Position numbers and translations under genes: made by a program
Part shown: positions 42,315-52,070 of the stretch, in pieces
Layout of the letters: the number at the start of each line of letters is the position of its first letter
How positions within the stretch are numbered: the stretch's first letter is position 1
Notes under the pieces: generated by a model
What the model was told of the DNA's origin: nothing
Seen by the model: only the letters and a program-made list of their open reading frames with translations
The model's database searches: none
Source of the DNA: Phycisphaerales bacterium UBA5793
GTDB lineage: Bacteria; Planctomycetota; Phycisphaerae; Phycisphaerales; UBA5793
NCBI GenBank assembly: GCA_002418285.1
Contig: DIDT01000010.1
Coordinates: forward strand, 50,572-114,571
Reading direction: 5' to 3'
Length of the DNA: 64,000 nucleotides

Positions 42315-45251
42315 CTACCAGTCCAGCGTACCCTGCCATGCGCGGCGCAGCAGGTCGATCTCAATGTCCACGTCCGCATCGCCCATCGTGAGATGACCGC
42401 TGTCGTTGACGCTGCCGATCAGCGCAAAGGGCAGATCTGCCATCAGTTGCTCCACAGTCGCCAAGTGACGTTCTTCGATCTCCAACAGGTAACGGCTCGG
42501 CGACTCGGCGAACATCCGAGCGACGAGATCGACCGTTCCGCTCACGGGAAGCGCCCTGATATCCAGATCAAGCCCGAGGTCGCCCGCGAGGGCCATCTCT
42601 GCGGCTGCCACGAGCAAACCACCTTCTGAGCAATCATGCGCAGCGCGCACGAGACCGGTTCGAATCAATTCTGCAACCGCTGCCGCCAGGCGTGGGCCGC
42701 GCGTGAGATCGAGATGCGGCACATCATGATTCACTGCACAATTGGCTGCGATCATGGTTGCATGAGACCCACCCATTGCGGAACCCGTCTCGCCGATGAC
42801 CAGAAGTCGATTGCCGGCTCGCTTGAGATCCATCGTGACACACCGCCGCACATCGGGGACGATGCCAAAGCCCGAGATCAACAGCGTGGGCGGGATCTCA
42901 ATGGTCTCGCCTGACTCGGTCGTGAACTGGTTGTTAAGAGAATCCTTGCCGGAGATGAAAGGCGTGCGATACGCCTTGGCCCCGTCGTAGCAGGCTTCGG
43001 CGGCGCGAACGAGCGAGCCAAGATTACTCGCCTTGCCGCACGATGGCCAGCAGAAGTTGTCGAGAATGGCGATGCGAGATGGATCGGCGCTGACGCAGAC
43101 AAGATTGCGCACGCACTCATCGATAGCCGCAAGTGTCATCCAGTACGCATCGGCGGCCATCCCGGTGGCGAGTCCGTTGGCGAGCGCCAGGCCGCGCGTT
43201 GAATCGAGCTTCGGCGTGAGTACGGCTGCATCAGACGGGCCGTCGTCATGCACGCCGGTGAGCGGCTTGACGACTGTCTGCCCCTGCACCTCGTGGTCGT
43301 ACTGGCGAATGATCCAGTGCTTGCTGGCGACGTTGGGATGGGCCAGCAAGGCGAGCAGCACGCCGGATGCGCCCATCTCTGCGTAAGAGCGCGTCTTCGA
43401 AGCTGGCACGCGTTGATCGACACCCTTCCACTCGGCTTCGCGCGTCGGCGTGGGGATGCCCTCGTGCATGAACTCCATTGACAGGCGACCGACCTCGGTG
43501 CCGGCGTAGTTCAGGATGAGTTCGCGTTCAGGTGTGCCGAACGTGCCCAGATCGCACATCTCGACGCCTTCGATTTCGCACAGTTCTCGGAGAGTTTCGA
43601 GATTCGAGGCCGGCACGGCCAGCACCATGCGCTCCTGAGCTTCGCTGATCCAGATTTCGGTGTAGGTCAGGCCGGCGTACTTGATCGGCGCCCGCTCGAG
43701 ATGCACGTTCGCGCCGAGTTGTTCGCCCATCTCCCCCACTGCCGAGGAGAATCCGCCGGCGCCGCAATCAGTGATCGCACTGAACAGACAGCCGCTGGCG
43801 TGATCGCGCGCCTGCAGAATCACATCAAGCAGTTTCTTCTCCGTGATCGGATTGCCGATCTGCACGGCATGGCTGAACTCGTCCGCATGCGAGTCGGTCA
43901 GTTCAGCCGAGGAGAAAGTCGCCCCGTGAATCCCATCTCGCCCCGTCGCGCCACCGAGTGCGATGATGTGATCACCGCTTTTTGCAGCGCCGCGCACCAT
44001 GTGGCGCGGCATGATGCCGACGCAGCCGCAGTAGACCAGCGGATTACCAACGTACCGATCGTCGAAGTAAACCCCGCCGTTGACGGTCGGAATGCCCATG
44101 CGATTGCCGTAGTCGCGCACGCCCGCGACGACACGCGAGAGAATCCGCTGCGGATGCAAACAGCCAGCAGGCAACGTCTCGGCCGTGAATGAATCCGGAT
44201 ACGCCACGCAGAAGATGTCGGTTGCGGCTATGGGCTTGGCCGCCAGTCCGGTTCCGATGACATCGCGGATGCAGCCGCCGATGCCGGTTGCCGCGCCGCC
44301 GTAAGGCTCGAGCGCGCTGGGGTGGTTGTGCGTTTCGACCTTGAAGCACACGGCGGTGTCATCGTCGAAGGCGATGACGCCTGCGTTGTCCACGAAGACT
44401 GACAAACACCAGTCAACGCCATCGGCCATGAGTTCGTGCGTCGCGGCCGCGACAGTGGACTTGAGCAGGTTGTGAATCGTGATCGAGCCGTCGGGGTTGA
44501 TGAGATGGCCCGGTCGATCGGCGGCATTGGGCAACTCGCCGACATATCGAATCGTCGACTTGAGCGTCTTGTGAACGCAATGCTCGGACCAGGTCTGCGC
44601 CAGCGTCTCGAGCTCGACATCACGCGGCTCGCGACCGAGGCGGCGGTACTCCGCCTGGATCGCCTTCATCTCATCGAGCGAAAGGAACAGGTGCCCCTCC
44701 CGACTCAACTGCGTCAGACCATCGTCATCCAAGTCCAGTAGCGCGATCTCGCGCACCACCAGCGGTTGCTCGTGCCCCTTGGGAAAGGCGTCGGGGCAAT
44801 GCGGCTGGCGATACACGGCCTGAACCGTGGCATTGGCGAGCAGGCGATTGGCGACGCGGTCGGCCTGCCTCTCTTCGATGCCGAGGAGTTCGAAGCGTGT
44901 GCCGGTGCGAACCGAGGCGCTGACGCCAAGCAGTTCCCGGATCGCCAATTCGACGGATTGGGCCGCCGGGTCCATTACGCCCGGCAGGGGGTGCACTTCG
45001 ACAAGTTGGCTCTCTCGGTCGGGCTCGCGGACACCGATTGTCGGTGCCTGGGCGACCGAATCGGTGAGGATCTCATTGGCGATGGTCTGGATTTGCTGCG
45101 GATCGATATCGGCTTCGATGAGGTAGACGCTTGCCGTTCGCACCGCGGCGATTTCGCAGCCAAGGGCGTGGCGAGCCTCGCGCCGCACCGAGTCGCCACG
45201 TGGATCGTCCTGATCTGGCCCCGGATGCACCTCGATGCGATGGACGGTCAT
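42315..45251 (-). CDS. purL: Phosphoribosylformylglycinamidine synthase with N-terminal PurS-like domains (PurSL)
   Basis: Converts FGAR to FGAM in purine synthesis, using ammonia from a separate PurQ. The 978-residue protein begins MTVHRIEVHPGPDQDDP with two consecutive PurS-like domains (about residues 1-70 and 81-148), then the PurL body: AIQAEYRRLGREP, ETLAQTWSEHCVHKTL, CFKVETHNHPSALEPYGGAATG, GAATGRDGIHGATFSS and SGKDSLNNQF. The ATP-grasp-like AIRS repeats are complete. In Gram-positive bacteria PurS and PurL are separate. The start chosen ignores a 71-codon open extension that is not family-like. Confidence 0.93.
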   Translation of the reverse strand: MTVHRIEVHPGPDQDDPRGDSVRREARHALGCEIAAVRTASVYLIEADIDPQQIQTIANEILTDSVAQAPTIGVREPDRESQLVEVHPLPGVMDPAAQSVELAIRELLGVSASVRTGTRFELLGIEERQADRVANRLLANATVQAVYRQPHCPDAFPKGHEQPLVVREIALLDLDDDGLTQLSREGHLFLSLDEMKAIQAEYRRLGREPRDVELETLAQTWSEHCVHKTLKSTIRYVGELPNAADRPGHLINPDGSITIHNLLKSTVAAATHELMADGVDWCLSVFVDNAGVIAFDDDTAVCFKVETHNHPSALEPYGGAATGIGGCIRDVIGTGLAAKPIAATDIFCVAYPDSFTAETLPAGCLHPQRILSRVVAGVRDYGNRMGIPTVNGGVYFDDRYVGNPLVYCGCVGIMPRHMVRGAAKSGDHIIALGGATGRDGIHGATFSSAELTDSHADEFSHAVQIGNPITEKKLLDVILQARDHASGCLFSAITDCGAGGFSSAVGEMGEQLGANVHLERAPIKYAGLTYTEIWISEAQERMVLAVPASNLETLRELCEIEGVEMCDLGTFGTPERELILNYAGTEVGRLSMEFMHEGIPTPTREAEWKGVDQRVPASKTRSYAEMGASGVLLALLAHPNVASKHWIIRQYDHEVQGQTVVKPLTGVHDDGPSDAAVLTPKLDSTRGLALANGLATGMAADAYWMTLAAIDECVRNLVCVSADPSRIAILDNFCWPSCGKASNLGSLVRAAEACYDGAKAYRTPFISGKDSLNNQFTTESGETIEIPPTLLISGFGIVPDVRRCVTMDLKRAGNRLLVIGETGSAMGGSHATMIAANCAVNHDVPHLDLTRGPRLAAAVAELIRTGLVRAAHDCSEGGLLVAAAEMALAGDLGLDLDIRALPVSGTVDLVARMFAESPSRYLLEIEERHLATVEQLMADLPFALIGSVNDSGHLTMGDADVDIEIDLLRRAWQGTLDW

Positions 45252-45423
45252 GCTTGCTCCCGCGGCGGTGTGGATCGTCTGTTGGCCGGTTTTGCGGGCT
45301 GTTTCACTCACCGCGAAGCCTGCCGGCCCATTGTAGTCGGGCGCACCGGCAATCGGGACACAGGCGATCGCCCGCTTGTCGCGCCGCTGGCCGGACCTAT
45401 CGTCCCACTCGAGGGTGGCGAAA

Positions 45424-46284
45424 ATGACGCTCATCGCGAGCGGGAGGTTCCTCGTGTACCGCATTCACTCCGATTCTGGCCTCATCCGCCGCATGATTGC
45501 CGCGCTGACACTGCTGCTTGGCTGGTCGTTGTGGCTTGTCGGTTGCGCTTCGTCGGGCACCGGTGCCGCGGGCGGCCCCAGCCTGGCGAAGATCACGGCG
45601 GATTACGATGCGGGCCATTTCCAGCAGGCGTATGACGGCGCCGTAACCCTCTCACGACGTGGCGACCTGGCGACGCGAGATCAGGCGTCGTACCTCGCGG
45701 GGCTCAGCGCGTATCGGATGCAGAACTATCTGAGCGTTGATCGCTACCTCAGCCCGCTCCTGCACGCTCCTGATCCTGCGGTTGCGGGTCGGGCGGCCGG
45801 TACGCTGGGGCTGGCGGACATGGAGCGGGGCAATTTCCGCGAAGCGGCGACGCATTTCAAGGATGCGGCCGAACGTCTCACGGGACAGGAAAAGGCAGAG
45901 GCCGCGTATCGAGCGGGGTTGGCGTACAAGGAAGCGAGTCTGGCGGGCCAAGCGCGAGTGCAGTTTCTCATCGCCCGGGGCGCGAGCAAGGACTCGGCCT
46001 TCCAGGCCAAGGTGGAGCGCGAACTAAAGTCCAACGGCTTCACCCTCCAACTGGGCGTCTTTGCCGGCCGATCAAACGCGGAGTCGATGGCCCGGGAGTT
46101 TCAGAACACCGCCGCCGCCGCCCAAATTGGACCTGCGGGCATCCTCGCTGGCAAAGGCGATCGCGGCGAGACCCTCTACTACGTGCATGTCGGTCTGTTC
46201 AACTCGTTTTCAGCCGCATTGCGCGCCCGCGACTCGGTCAACCAGCCCGCGATTGTGCGGACCATGGAGAGCATTGCGAACTGA
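45424..46284 (+). CDS. SPOR-domain lipoprotein with TPR-like repeats
   Basis: A 286-residue exported protein with a long basic leader and lipobox SLWLVGC, TPR-like helices in the middle (ADYDAGHFQQAYDGAVTLSR, LADMERGNFREAATHFKDAA, YKEASLAGQARVQFLIARGA) and a C-terminal SPOR domain (LQLGVFAGRSNAESMARE, LYYVHVGLFNSFSAALRARD) that binds denuded peptidoglycan at division sites. ATG at 45424 has GAGGG 8 nt upstream; ATG at 45493 would give a shorter lipoprotein signal and is a real alternative. Its stop overlaps the next start by 1 bp. Confidence 0.8.
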   Translation: MTLIASGRFLVYRIHSDSGLIRRMIAALTLLLGWSLWLVGCASSGTGAAGGPSLAKITADYDAGHFQQAYDGAVTLSRRGDLATRDQASYLAGLSAYRMQNYLSVDRYLSPLLHAPDPAVAGRAAGTLGLADMERGNFREAATHFKDAAERLTGQEKAEAAYRAGLAYKEASLAGQARVQFLIARGASKDSAFQAKVERELKSNGFTLQLGVFAGRSNAESMAREFQNTAAAAQIGPAGILAGKGDRGETLYYVHVGLFNSFSAALRARDSVNQPAIVRTMESIAN

Positions 46285-46736
46285 TGCCCGCGTACGCCCG
46301 CTATGACCCCGAGGAAGAGAAACGGTTCTTCTATGAAGGCATCGATCTCTTCAACCACGGCGAGTTCTTCGAGGCCCACGAAGCGTGGGAGGAAATCTGG
46401 AAGAACACCGCCGGCCGCAAGGCACGGTTCTACCAGGGCCTCATCCAGGCGGCGGTGACGCTCGAACACATGAACCGCTCCAACCCGCGCGGCGTGCAGC
46501 GTGTTTGGGCCAGTATGCTGACGAAGTTTGAAGGGCTTCCCGAGGTCTTCATGGGCTTGAATGTGCTGCAGTTTCATTGGGCCGTGCGTCCGGTTGTGGC
46601 GCACGTGCTCGAGATGGAAACCGTGCCCGGTCAACAGCCGTACGACGTGGAGCTGAAGTGGAACCGCAAAGCGGTCCCGAAGATCGAACTGCTCTACGAC
46701 CCGTTCGAGACGGGCGAGGCGGTGAGATTGGATTGA
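46284..46736 (+). CDS. DUF309 family protein
   Basis: A 150-residue helical protein with the DUF309 core: FFYEGIDLFNHGEFFEAHEAW, EEIWKNTAGRKARFYQGLIQ and AAVTLEHMNRSNPRGVQR. DUF309 proteins are small helical bundles of unknown function in many bacteria, sometimes near stress or lipid genes. Here it is translationally coupled (TGATG) to the SPOR lipoprotein gene. Confidence 0.85.
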   Translation: MPAYARYDPEEEKRFFYEGIDLFNHGEFFEAHEAWEEIWKNTAGRKARFYQGLIQAAVTLEHMNRSNPRGVQRVWASMLTKFEGLPEVFMGLNVLQFHWAVRPVVAHVLEMETVPGQQPYDVELKWNRKAVPKIELLYDPFETGEAVRLD

Positions 46737-46823
46737 TCAACCGAACCAGTCCGACGCGCGGGTGGGACGCTTGGGCGTTTTCCGTCATCTTGAGAACGTC
46801 GCTGGAGTGTCGGGTTGGTGAGA

Positions 46824-48224
46824 TCACTCGCTCTCTATCGACTTGCCGACCAGTGATCGCGTTTCAGCCACGCAGTCGCACAGGCACTCCTGCAACAGCC
46901 ACTCCGGCGCGGCCCGCATGCGAATCAGCGCTTCGACCATGTCTCTGCGACACATCGAGCATGGGGTGTGCTCGTATGCCCAAAGCAGCGATTCGCGTCC
47001 ATCCGTGCGTGATTCACTTGCGAAGACTTTTGAGATTGCCATGGTCACGCCGTGCAGGTTGTCAAACTTCTTCTCGTACTCGTCGAGTGGTCGATCGGTC
47101 AGCGCTCGCAGGAGCAATGAGCCGTCACCGCGCCCGTAGTTGGCGATGAACAGATTGAGAATGTCAGAATCCGGGCCGTGGCGTTGAAGCAGTTCCAGCG
47201 CCAGCTTGCGCACCCGAACGTCTTCGTGCGGTTCGAGGATGCGCAGCAGACAATGTCGCTCACGCTCGTCAGTAGAGGCCCGTGCTTTATCGATGAGCAA
47301 TCCGACGTCAAGAGGAAACGGCCGCTTCGGATACCGGAAGACGCTGCAAAGCAGGGCAACCCGCTCGGGATCCTCCTCCTTCGCAATGGCGCGAGCGGCT
47401 GCGAGACGTTGCTCCTCAGTTGCACGATCGACCCAGCGCCAGACGCGAAACCGCGCCTTGTAGAAATCCGCGGGCGGATCGGCGGAATCGAGAACGTACT
47501 CCATGACATCTGGCAGCGGTCCATCTTCCTCGGGAGTCGTTTCTGAGAAGTCGTAGAGAGTTTCGGGCGGCTGAGTCGCGAGATTGAGAAATGCGGCGAC
47601 GCGTTCGTCGCTCCCGGCGGCTTCAGTCAACACCTCGCGAACTTCGGTTTGCCCATCCAGTTCTGAAGCATCATTCAACCACGAGAGTGGAATCCAGCGC
47701 TGGTGTGATTCAAACTCGTCTGCGAATGCCCGGGCCACACGGAGCAGTCCGGTGATTGGCTCAGCCATGATCATCTCGTCACCGCTGTCATGAGACCCTC
47801 TGGCGGCATCGCGTTCGAATCGCTCGCGTACCGCCACCAGCGCCGCCGGATCGCCACACCGCGCGAACCATGCCAGCACTGCCAGCGTGGTCCAGATGTC
47901 GGCTTCATCGGTCGACGCCCGAACCAGAGAGGTCAGGTGCTCCCGAATCGTGGTAGCCTTGCCCGACGCCACTGCGATTTCGTACAGATACACGTGACGG
48001 CGGAGTTCGCACTGCGCGTCGTACCTTTGATCCGCCTCGCATGCGTTGATAATCAGATCGAGACGGTCCACAGCGCCATACCGGTGCACGTGCAGCAATG
48101 CCCGGCCGAGACCCTTGCGCAGGGCGTCGGTGAACTCGTCACGGGTCAGGTTCCAGTCGCGCTGTTCAGGTCCGGTCAAATTGACGGAAGCATAGGGGAT
48201 TGAGGGCAAAGCTCGCTGGCGCAT
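46824..48224 (-). CDS. Unknown helical-repeat (HEAT-like) protein
   Basis: A 466-residue protein from an ATG at 48224. It is rich in helix pairs resembling HEAT/armadillo repeats (for example RVALLCSVFRYPKRPF and HCLLRILEPHEDVRVRKLAL), suggesting an adaptor. A cysteine-rich C-terminus (CSMCRRD...CLCDC) could bind metal. No signal peptide or catalytic motif was seen. The first 16 codons of the longer open frame would run into the aspS upstream region. Function unknown. Confidence 0.6.
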   Translation of the reverse strand: MRQRALPSIPYASVNLTGPEQRDWNLTRDEFTDALRKGLGRALLHVHRYGAVDRLDLIINACEADQRYDAQCELRRHVYLYEIAVASGKATTIREHLTSLVRASTDEADIWTTLAVLAWFARCGDPAALVAVRERFERDAARGSHDSGDEMIMAEPITGLLRVARAFADEFESHQRWIPLSWLNDASELDGQTEVREVLTEAAGSDERVAAFLNLATQPPETLYDFSETTPEEDGPLPDVMEYVLDSADPPADFYKARFRVWRWVDRATEEQRLAAARAIAKEEDPERVALLCSVFRYPKRPFPLDVGLLIDKARASTDERERHCLLRILEPHEDVRVRKLALELLQRHGPDSDILNLFIANYGRGDGSLLLRALTDRPLDEYEKKFDNLHGVTMAISKVFASESRTDGRESLLWAYEHTPCSMCRRDMVEALIRMRAAPEWLLQECLCDCVAETRSLVGKSIESE

Positions 48225-48325
48225 CGGATTGATTGCGAGGCCGCCTACTGCCGCTCCGTCTGACGCGCCCAAACCCGGTTCATTTCCTCGTGCGAAGCCT
48301 CCGCACGGCGCGTACCATCTCCGCC

Positions 48326-50092
48326 ATGCTCAAACGAACCAACAAATGCGGCGAATTACGCGCCACCGAAGCCGGCCGGACCGTCACCCTCAACGGGTGG
48401 GTCGATTCCTATCGCCACCACGGCAGCCTGATCTTCATTGACGTCCGCGACCACACCGGCGTGACGCAACTCGTCTTCGACCCCGACCAGGGCAAGGAGA
48501 TGTACGAACTGGCCGCGACGTATCGGCGCGAAGATGTGATCGCCGCGCAAGGCAAGGTCGTCAAGCGGCAGAGCGTCAACAGCAAGATCCCCACCGGCGA
48601 GATCGAGATCGTCGTCAGCAAGACTGAGCGGCTCAACAAATGCGCCAAGCCGCCGATCCTGCCTGACGAGGTCCACGAGGACACCGGCAGTGTCTCGGAA
48701 GACTCTCGCCTGCGCTACCGCTACATCGACCTGCGCCGGCCGCGCATGCAGGAGATCATCCGCACGCGCCACAAAGTCACGCAGACGATCCGCAACACGA
48801 TGACAGCGATGGGATTCTGCGAGATCGAGACGCCGGTGCTTTGCAAGAGCACGCCCGAAGGCGCGCGCGACTTCCTCGTGCCGTGCCGGTTGATGCCGCG
48901 CACGTTTTATGCGCTGCCGCAGAGCCCGCAGATTCTCAAGCAGATCCTGATGATGTCGGGGTTCGATCGCTACTTCCAGATCGTGAAGTGTTTCCGCGAC
49001 GAGAACCTGCGCTTCGACCGCCAGCCTGAGTTCACCCAACTCGACGTCGAGATGGCGTTCGTCGAACAGGATGACATCTTCGCTGCGTTCGAGCAGGTCA
49101 TCCGGGCGGTGTGGAAGGAACTCCTCGGCCTTGAAATCGCCGAGATTCCGCGCCTGACCTTCGACGAAGTCATGAACACCTACGGCAGCGATAAGCCCGA
49201 CCTGCGCTTCGGCGTGAAACTTTACGACCTGACCGAGATTGCAAAGAAGTGCGACTTCCGCGTGTTCTCGACTGCCATCGAGGCGGGCGGCGTGGTGAAG
49301 GCGATCGCCGTGCCGGGCGCTGCGTCTTTTTCGCGCAAGCAGACCGATGCGCTGGGCGAGTGGGTGAAGCAGTTCGGCGCCGGCGGCCTGCCGACAACAA
49401 AGGTCATGGCGGAAGGCAAACTGGAAGGTGGTATCGCCAAGTTCGTCGAGAACGTCGCACCGGAACTCATCGCCACGCTCGGCGCCAACGAAGGCGATCT
49501 CATCTGCTTTGCAGCGGGCAAACTCGATACGGCCAATCGCGTGCTGGGCGAACTTCGCCGCAAACTCGGCAACGAACTCAAACTCGCCAATGAAAATCAG
49601 TGGTCCATGTTCTGGGTGGTCGACTTCCCGCTGTTCCTGTGGAACGAGGAAGATCAGCGCTGGGACAGCGCCCACCACCCGTTCTGCGCCCCGCGGCCTG
49701 AGCAGCTCCACCTGCTCGAGACCGATCCTCACAAGATCACGGCCCAGACCTACGACTTCATCATCAATGGTCACGAGATGCTCAGCGGCTCGATCCGCAT
49801 CCACCAGCCCGAAGTGCAGCAGAAGATCTTCCAACTGCTCAACATCTCCGACGAAGAGGCCAAGGACCGCTTCGGCTTCCTCATCGACGCCATGTCGTAC
49901 GGCTGCCCGCCACTGGGCGGATTCGCCCTGGGCCTGGACCGCCTCATCATGCTGCTGTGCAAGACAGACAACATTCGCGACGTCATCGCCTTCCCCAAGA
50001 CGCAGACGGGTGCGGACCTGATGATGCAGGCGCCGTCAGCGGTCGACCCGAAGCAGCTTGATGAGTTGAGCCTGCAGCTAAAGCCGGAGTGA
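48326..50092 (+). CDS. aspS: Aspartyl-tRNA synthetase (bacterial type)
   Basis: Class II tRNA synthetase, 588 residues, charging tRNA-Asp (and possibly tRNA-Asn). An N-terminal OB-fold anticodon domain (VTLNGWVDSYRHHGSLIFID) is followed by the catalytic core: IETPVLCKSTPEGARDFLVP, YALPQSPQILKQILM, motif 2 FRDENLRFDRQPEFTQLD, the bacterial insertion domain, and motif 3 GGFALGLDRLIMLLCKTDN. The ATG at 48326 matches the family start MLKRT..CGELR. An open extension of 31 codons upstream is not conserved. Confidence 0.96.
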   Translation: MLKRTNKCGELRATEAGRTVTLNGWVDSYRHHGSLIFIDVRDHTGVTQLVFDPDQGKEMYELAATYRREDVIAAQGKVVKRQSVNSKIPTGEIEIVVSKTERLNKCAKPPILPDEVHEDTGSVSEDSRLRYRYIDLRRPRMQEIIRTRHKVTQTIRNTMTAMGFCEIETPVLCKSTPEGARDFLVPCRLMPRTFYALPQSPQILKQILMMSGFDRYFQIVKCFRDENLRFDRQPEFTQLDVEMAFVEQDDIFAAFEQVIRAVWKELLGLEIAEIPRLTFDEVMNTYGSDKPDLRFGVKLYDLTEIAKKCDFRVFSTAIEAGGVVKAIAVPGAASFSRKQTDALGEWVKQFGAGGLPTTKVMAEGKLEGGIAKFVENVAPELIATLGANEGDLICFAAGKLDTANRVLGELRRKLGNELKLANENQWSMFWVVDFPLFLWNEEDQRWDSAHHPFCAPRPEQLHLLETDPHKITAQTYDFIINGHEMLSGSIRIHQPEVQQKIFQLLNISDEEAKDRFGFLIDAMSYGCPPLGGFALGLDRLIMLLCKTDNIRDVIAFPKTQTGADLMMQAPSAVDPKQLDELSLQLKPE

Positions 50093-50124
50093 GTGCGGAC
50101 GATCCGAGCGGTTAGACTTCCTCG

Positions 50125-52020
50125 ATGTGCGGCATTGGCGGCATCCTGCGCACCGATGGTCAGCCCATTCCCGAGGAGTGGCTCGATGCGATCGATGCGC
50201 GGATTGCCTACCGCGGGCCGGACGGGGCGGGACGGTTTCGCGACCGAGTCGAGTTCGTGGATGGCCGGGGGAATCAGCGCGTCGTCGAAGTCGCGTTCGT
50301 GCATCGGCGGCTGTCGATCATCGACCACAAGGACGGCGCCCAGCCGATGGTGAGCGAGCGCGGGCGCGACGAAAGCGAAGGGCTCGTCGCCGTTGTGTTC
50401 AACGGGTGCATCTACAACCATCGTGAATTGCGCAAGGAACTCGAGGCAAAGGGGCACCGGTTTGTTACGGATCACAGCGACACCGAAGTGCTGATCCACG
50501 GGTGGCGGGAGTGGGGACGCGAACTTTCGACGCACTTGGAAGGCATGTATGCTTACGCGATTTGGGACCGATCGAACATCACTCTCGCGCTATCGCGTGA
50601 TTTGTTTGGTGAGAAGCCGCTGTTCACACGCATGAATGAACAGCCGTGTGACCTTACCCACCGCGTTGATGCATTCTGCAGTGACGCCATGGTCCTCGCG
50701 AAGATGCCACATCGGGATCAAACGTCGAGTGCTCAGGCGCCAAGCGATTGGACTGCCCGATTTCTGCAATCGGGGGCTCCAAACACATTGCCTTCACCCG
50801 ATGGCACCGTTATGGCCGTGGAGCCGGACGACACGGAGAGTTGGGATCCACTCCTCTTCGATGAGCACTTCGGCTTTCAACTTGATGCAACAGAATCCGT
50901 GTCGGATACTGACTTCGTGCCGCTCCTGGCTCGAGCCGTCGCACGTCGCCTGGAAGCTGATGTACCGCTGGGTTGCTTTCTTTCAGGCGGTGTTGACTCC
51001 TCGCTCATCGCACACTTCGCTAAACGGCACAAGTCGGACCTGATGACGTTCACCGTGCGCATGCCTGATGCCCGATACGACGAGTCGCAATATGCCGAGC
51101 AGGTCGCGCGCCATCTAGGTACGGATCATCACACGCTCGATGTGGCCATGAATCCGGCCGACGACCTGCTTCATCTCATTCACACGCTCGGTCAGCCGTT
51201 CGGTGATTCGTCCATCCTGCCGACGTACTGGGTCAGCAAGGCGGCAAGGCAGCACGTCAAGGTCGCGCTGGCCGGCGACGGAGGCGATGAACTGTTCATC
51301 GGATACGAACGCTACCTCGCGGCCCGGCAACTTCAGCGCCACTGGCGCTGGCTTCGGTCGCTTCCAGACGCAGCGCTGCATCGTGCTCATCCAAAGTCCC
51401 GCTTCAATAAGGCGGGACGTCTCATCGAGATGGCCCGCGATTATCCGCTCATCGGGATCGCGGCGATGGAATCGATCTTCCGAGTACGGGAAATCGAGGA
51501 ACTCACGGGACTGCCCGTGAGTAGCGTGACGCCCGATAGGGACGGAGATGCGTTGGAATCACTCCGCGAACTCGACCTTCTCAACTACCTCCCCAACGAC
51601 CTCCTGCGCAAGACCGACACCGCCTCCATGGCGTGCGGCCTGGAAGTCCGCTGCCCGTTTCTCGATCGCGACCTCGCCTCCGCCGTGCTCGCCATGCCCG
51701 TCGATGAACTCATCCCCAACGGCGAGCGAAAGGGTCTGCTGCGAAAGATCGCTCGCAAGTATCTGCCCAAGGAGTGCGTCGATCGACCGAAGATGGGATT
51801 CGCCATTCCCGTCGGCGAGTGGTTCCGCAATGATTTTGGCGGCATGAAGACGCTGCTGCTCGACCACCTCAACTCCGCGGAGCCCTTCGGCCCCATCGAA
51901 CTCAACCGCAAGGCCGTCCAGCGCTTCATCGATGAACACATGAGCGGCAAGCGCGATCACGGGCAGCGTCTGTTCACGCTGCTCACGCTGTCCATCTGGG
52001 CTCGCACCGTCGCAACCTGA
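50125..52020 (+). CDS. asnB: Asparagine synthetase (glutamine-hydrolysing)
   Basis: A 631-residue class II amidotransferase. N-terminal glutaminase with Cys2 (MCGIGGILRTDGQ), RRLSIIDHKDGAQPM and VFNGCIYNHRELRKEL; C-terminal synthetase with the PP-loop CFLSGGVDSSLIAHFA and ALAGDGGDELFIGYERY. The linker between the two domains (about residues 165-250) is poorly conserved compared with AsnB proteins and contains an odd stretch rich in Ser/Pro/Asp. It follows aspS by 32 bp. In some bacteria AsnB homologs amidate cell-surface sugars instead, but asparagine synthesis is the default reading. Confidence 0.88.
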   Translation: MCGIGGILRTDGQPIPEEWLDAIDARIAYRGPDGAGRFRDRVEFVDGRGNQRVVEVAFVHRRLSIIDHKDGAQPMVSERGRDESEGLVAVVFNGCIYNHRELRKELEAKGHRFVTDHSDTEVLIHGWREWGRELSTHLEGMYAYAIWDRSNITLALSRDLFGEKPLFTRMNEQPCDLTHRVDAFCSDAMVLAKMPHRDQTSSAQAPSDWTARFLQSGAPNTLPSPDGTVMAVEPDDTESWDPLLFDEHFGFQLDATESVSDTDFVPLLARAVARRLEADVPLGCFLSGGVDSSLIAHFAKRHKSDLMTFTVRMPDARYDESQYAEQVARHLGTDHHTLDVAMNPADDLLHLIHTLGQPFGDSSILPTYWVSKAARQHVKVALAGDGGDELFIGYERYLAARQLQRHWRWLRSLPDAALHRAHPKSRFNKAGRLIEMARDYPLIGIAAMESIFRVREIEELTGLPVSSVTPDRDGDALESLRELDLLNYLPNDLLRKTDTASMACGLEVRCPFLDRDLASAVLAMPVDELIPNGERKGLLRKIARKYLPKECVDRPKMGFAIPVGEWFRNDFGGMKTLLLDHLNSAEPFGPIELNRKAVQRFIDEHMSGKRDHGQRLFTLLTLSIWARTVAT

Positions 52021-52070
52021 GCCAGGAACCAGGATACGGGATCAGCGGTACAATCGCCCCGGAGAACAAC

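Noticed and set aside
48356..49834. Minus-strand frame of about 490 codons opposite aspS
   Set aside because: Shadow of a certain tRNA synthetase gene; composition typical of a reverse-frame artefact.
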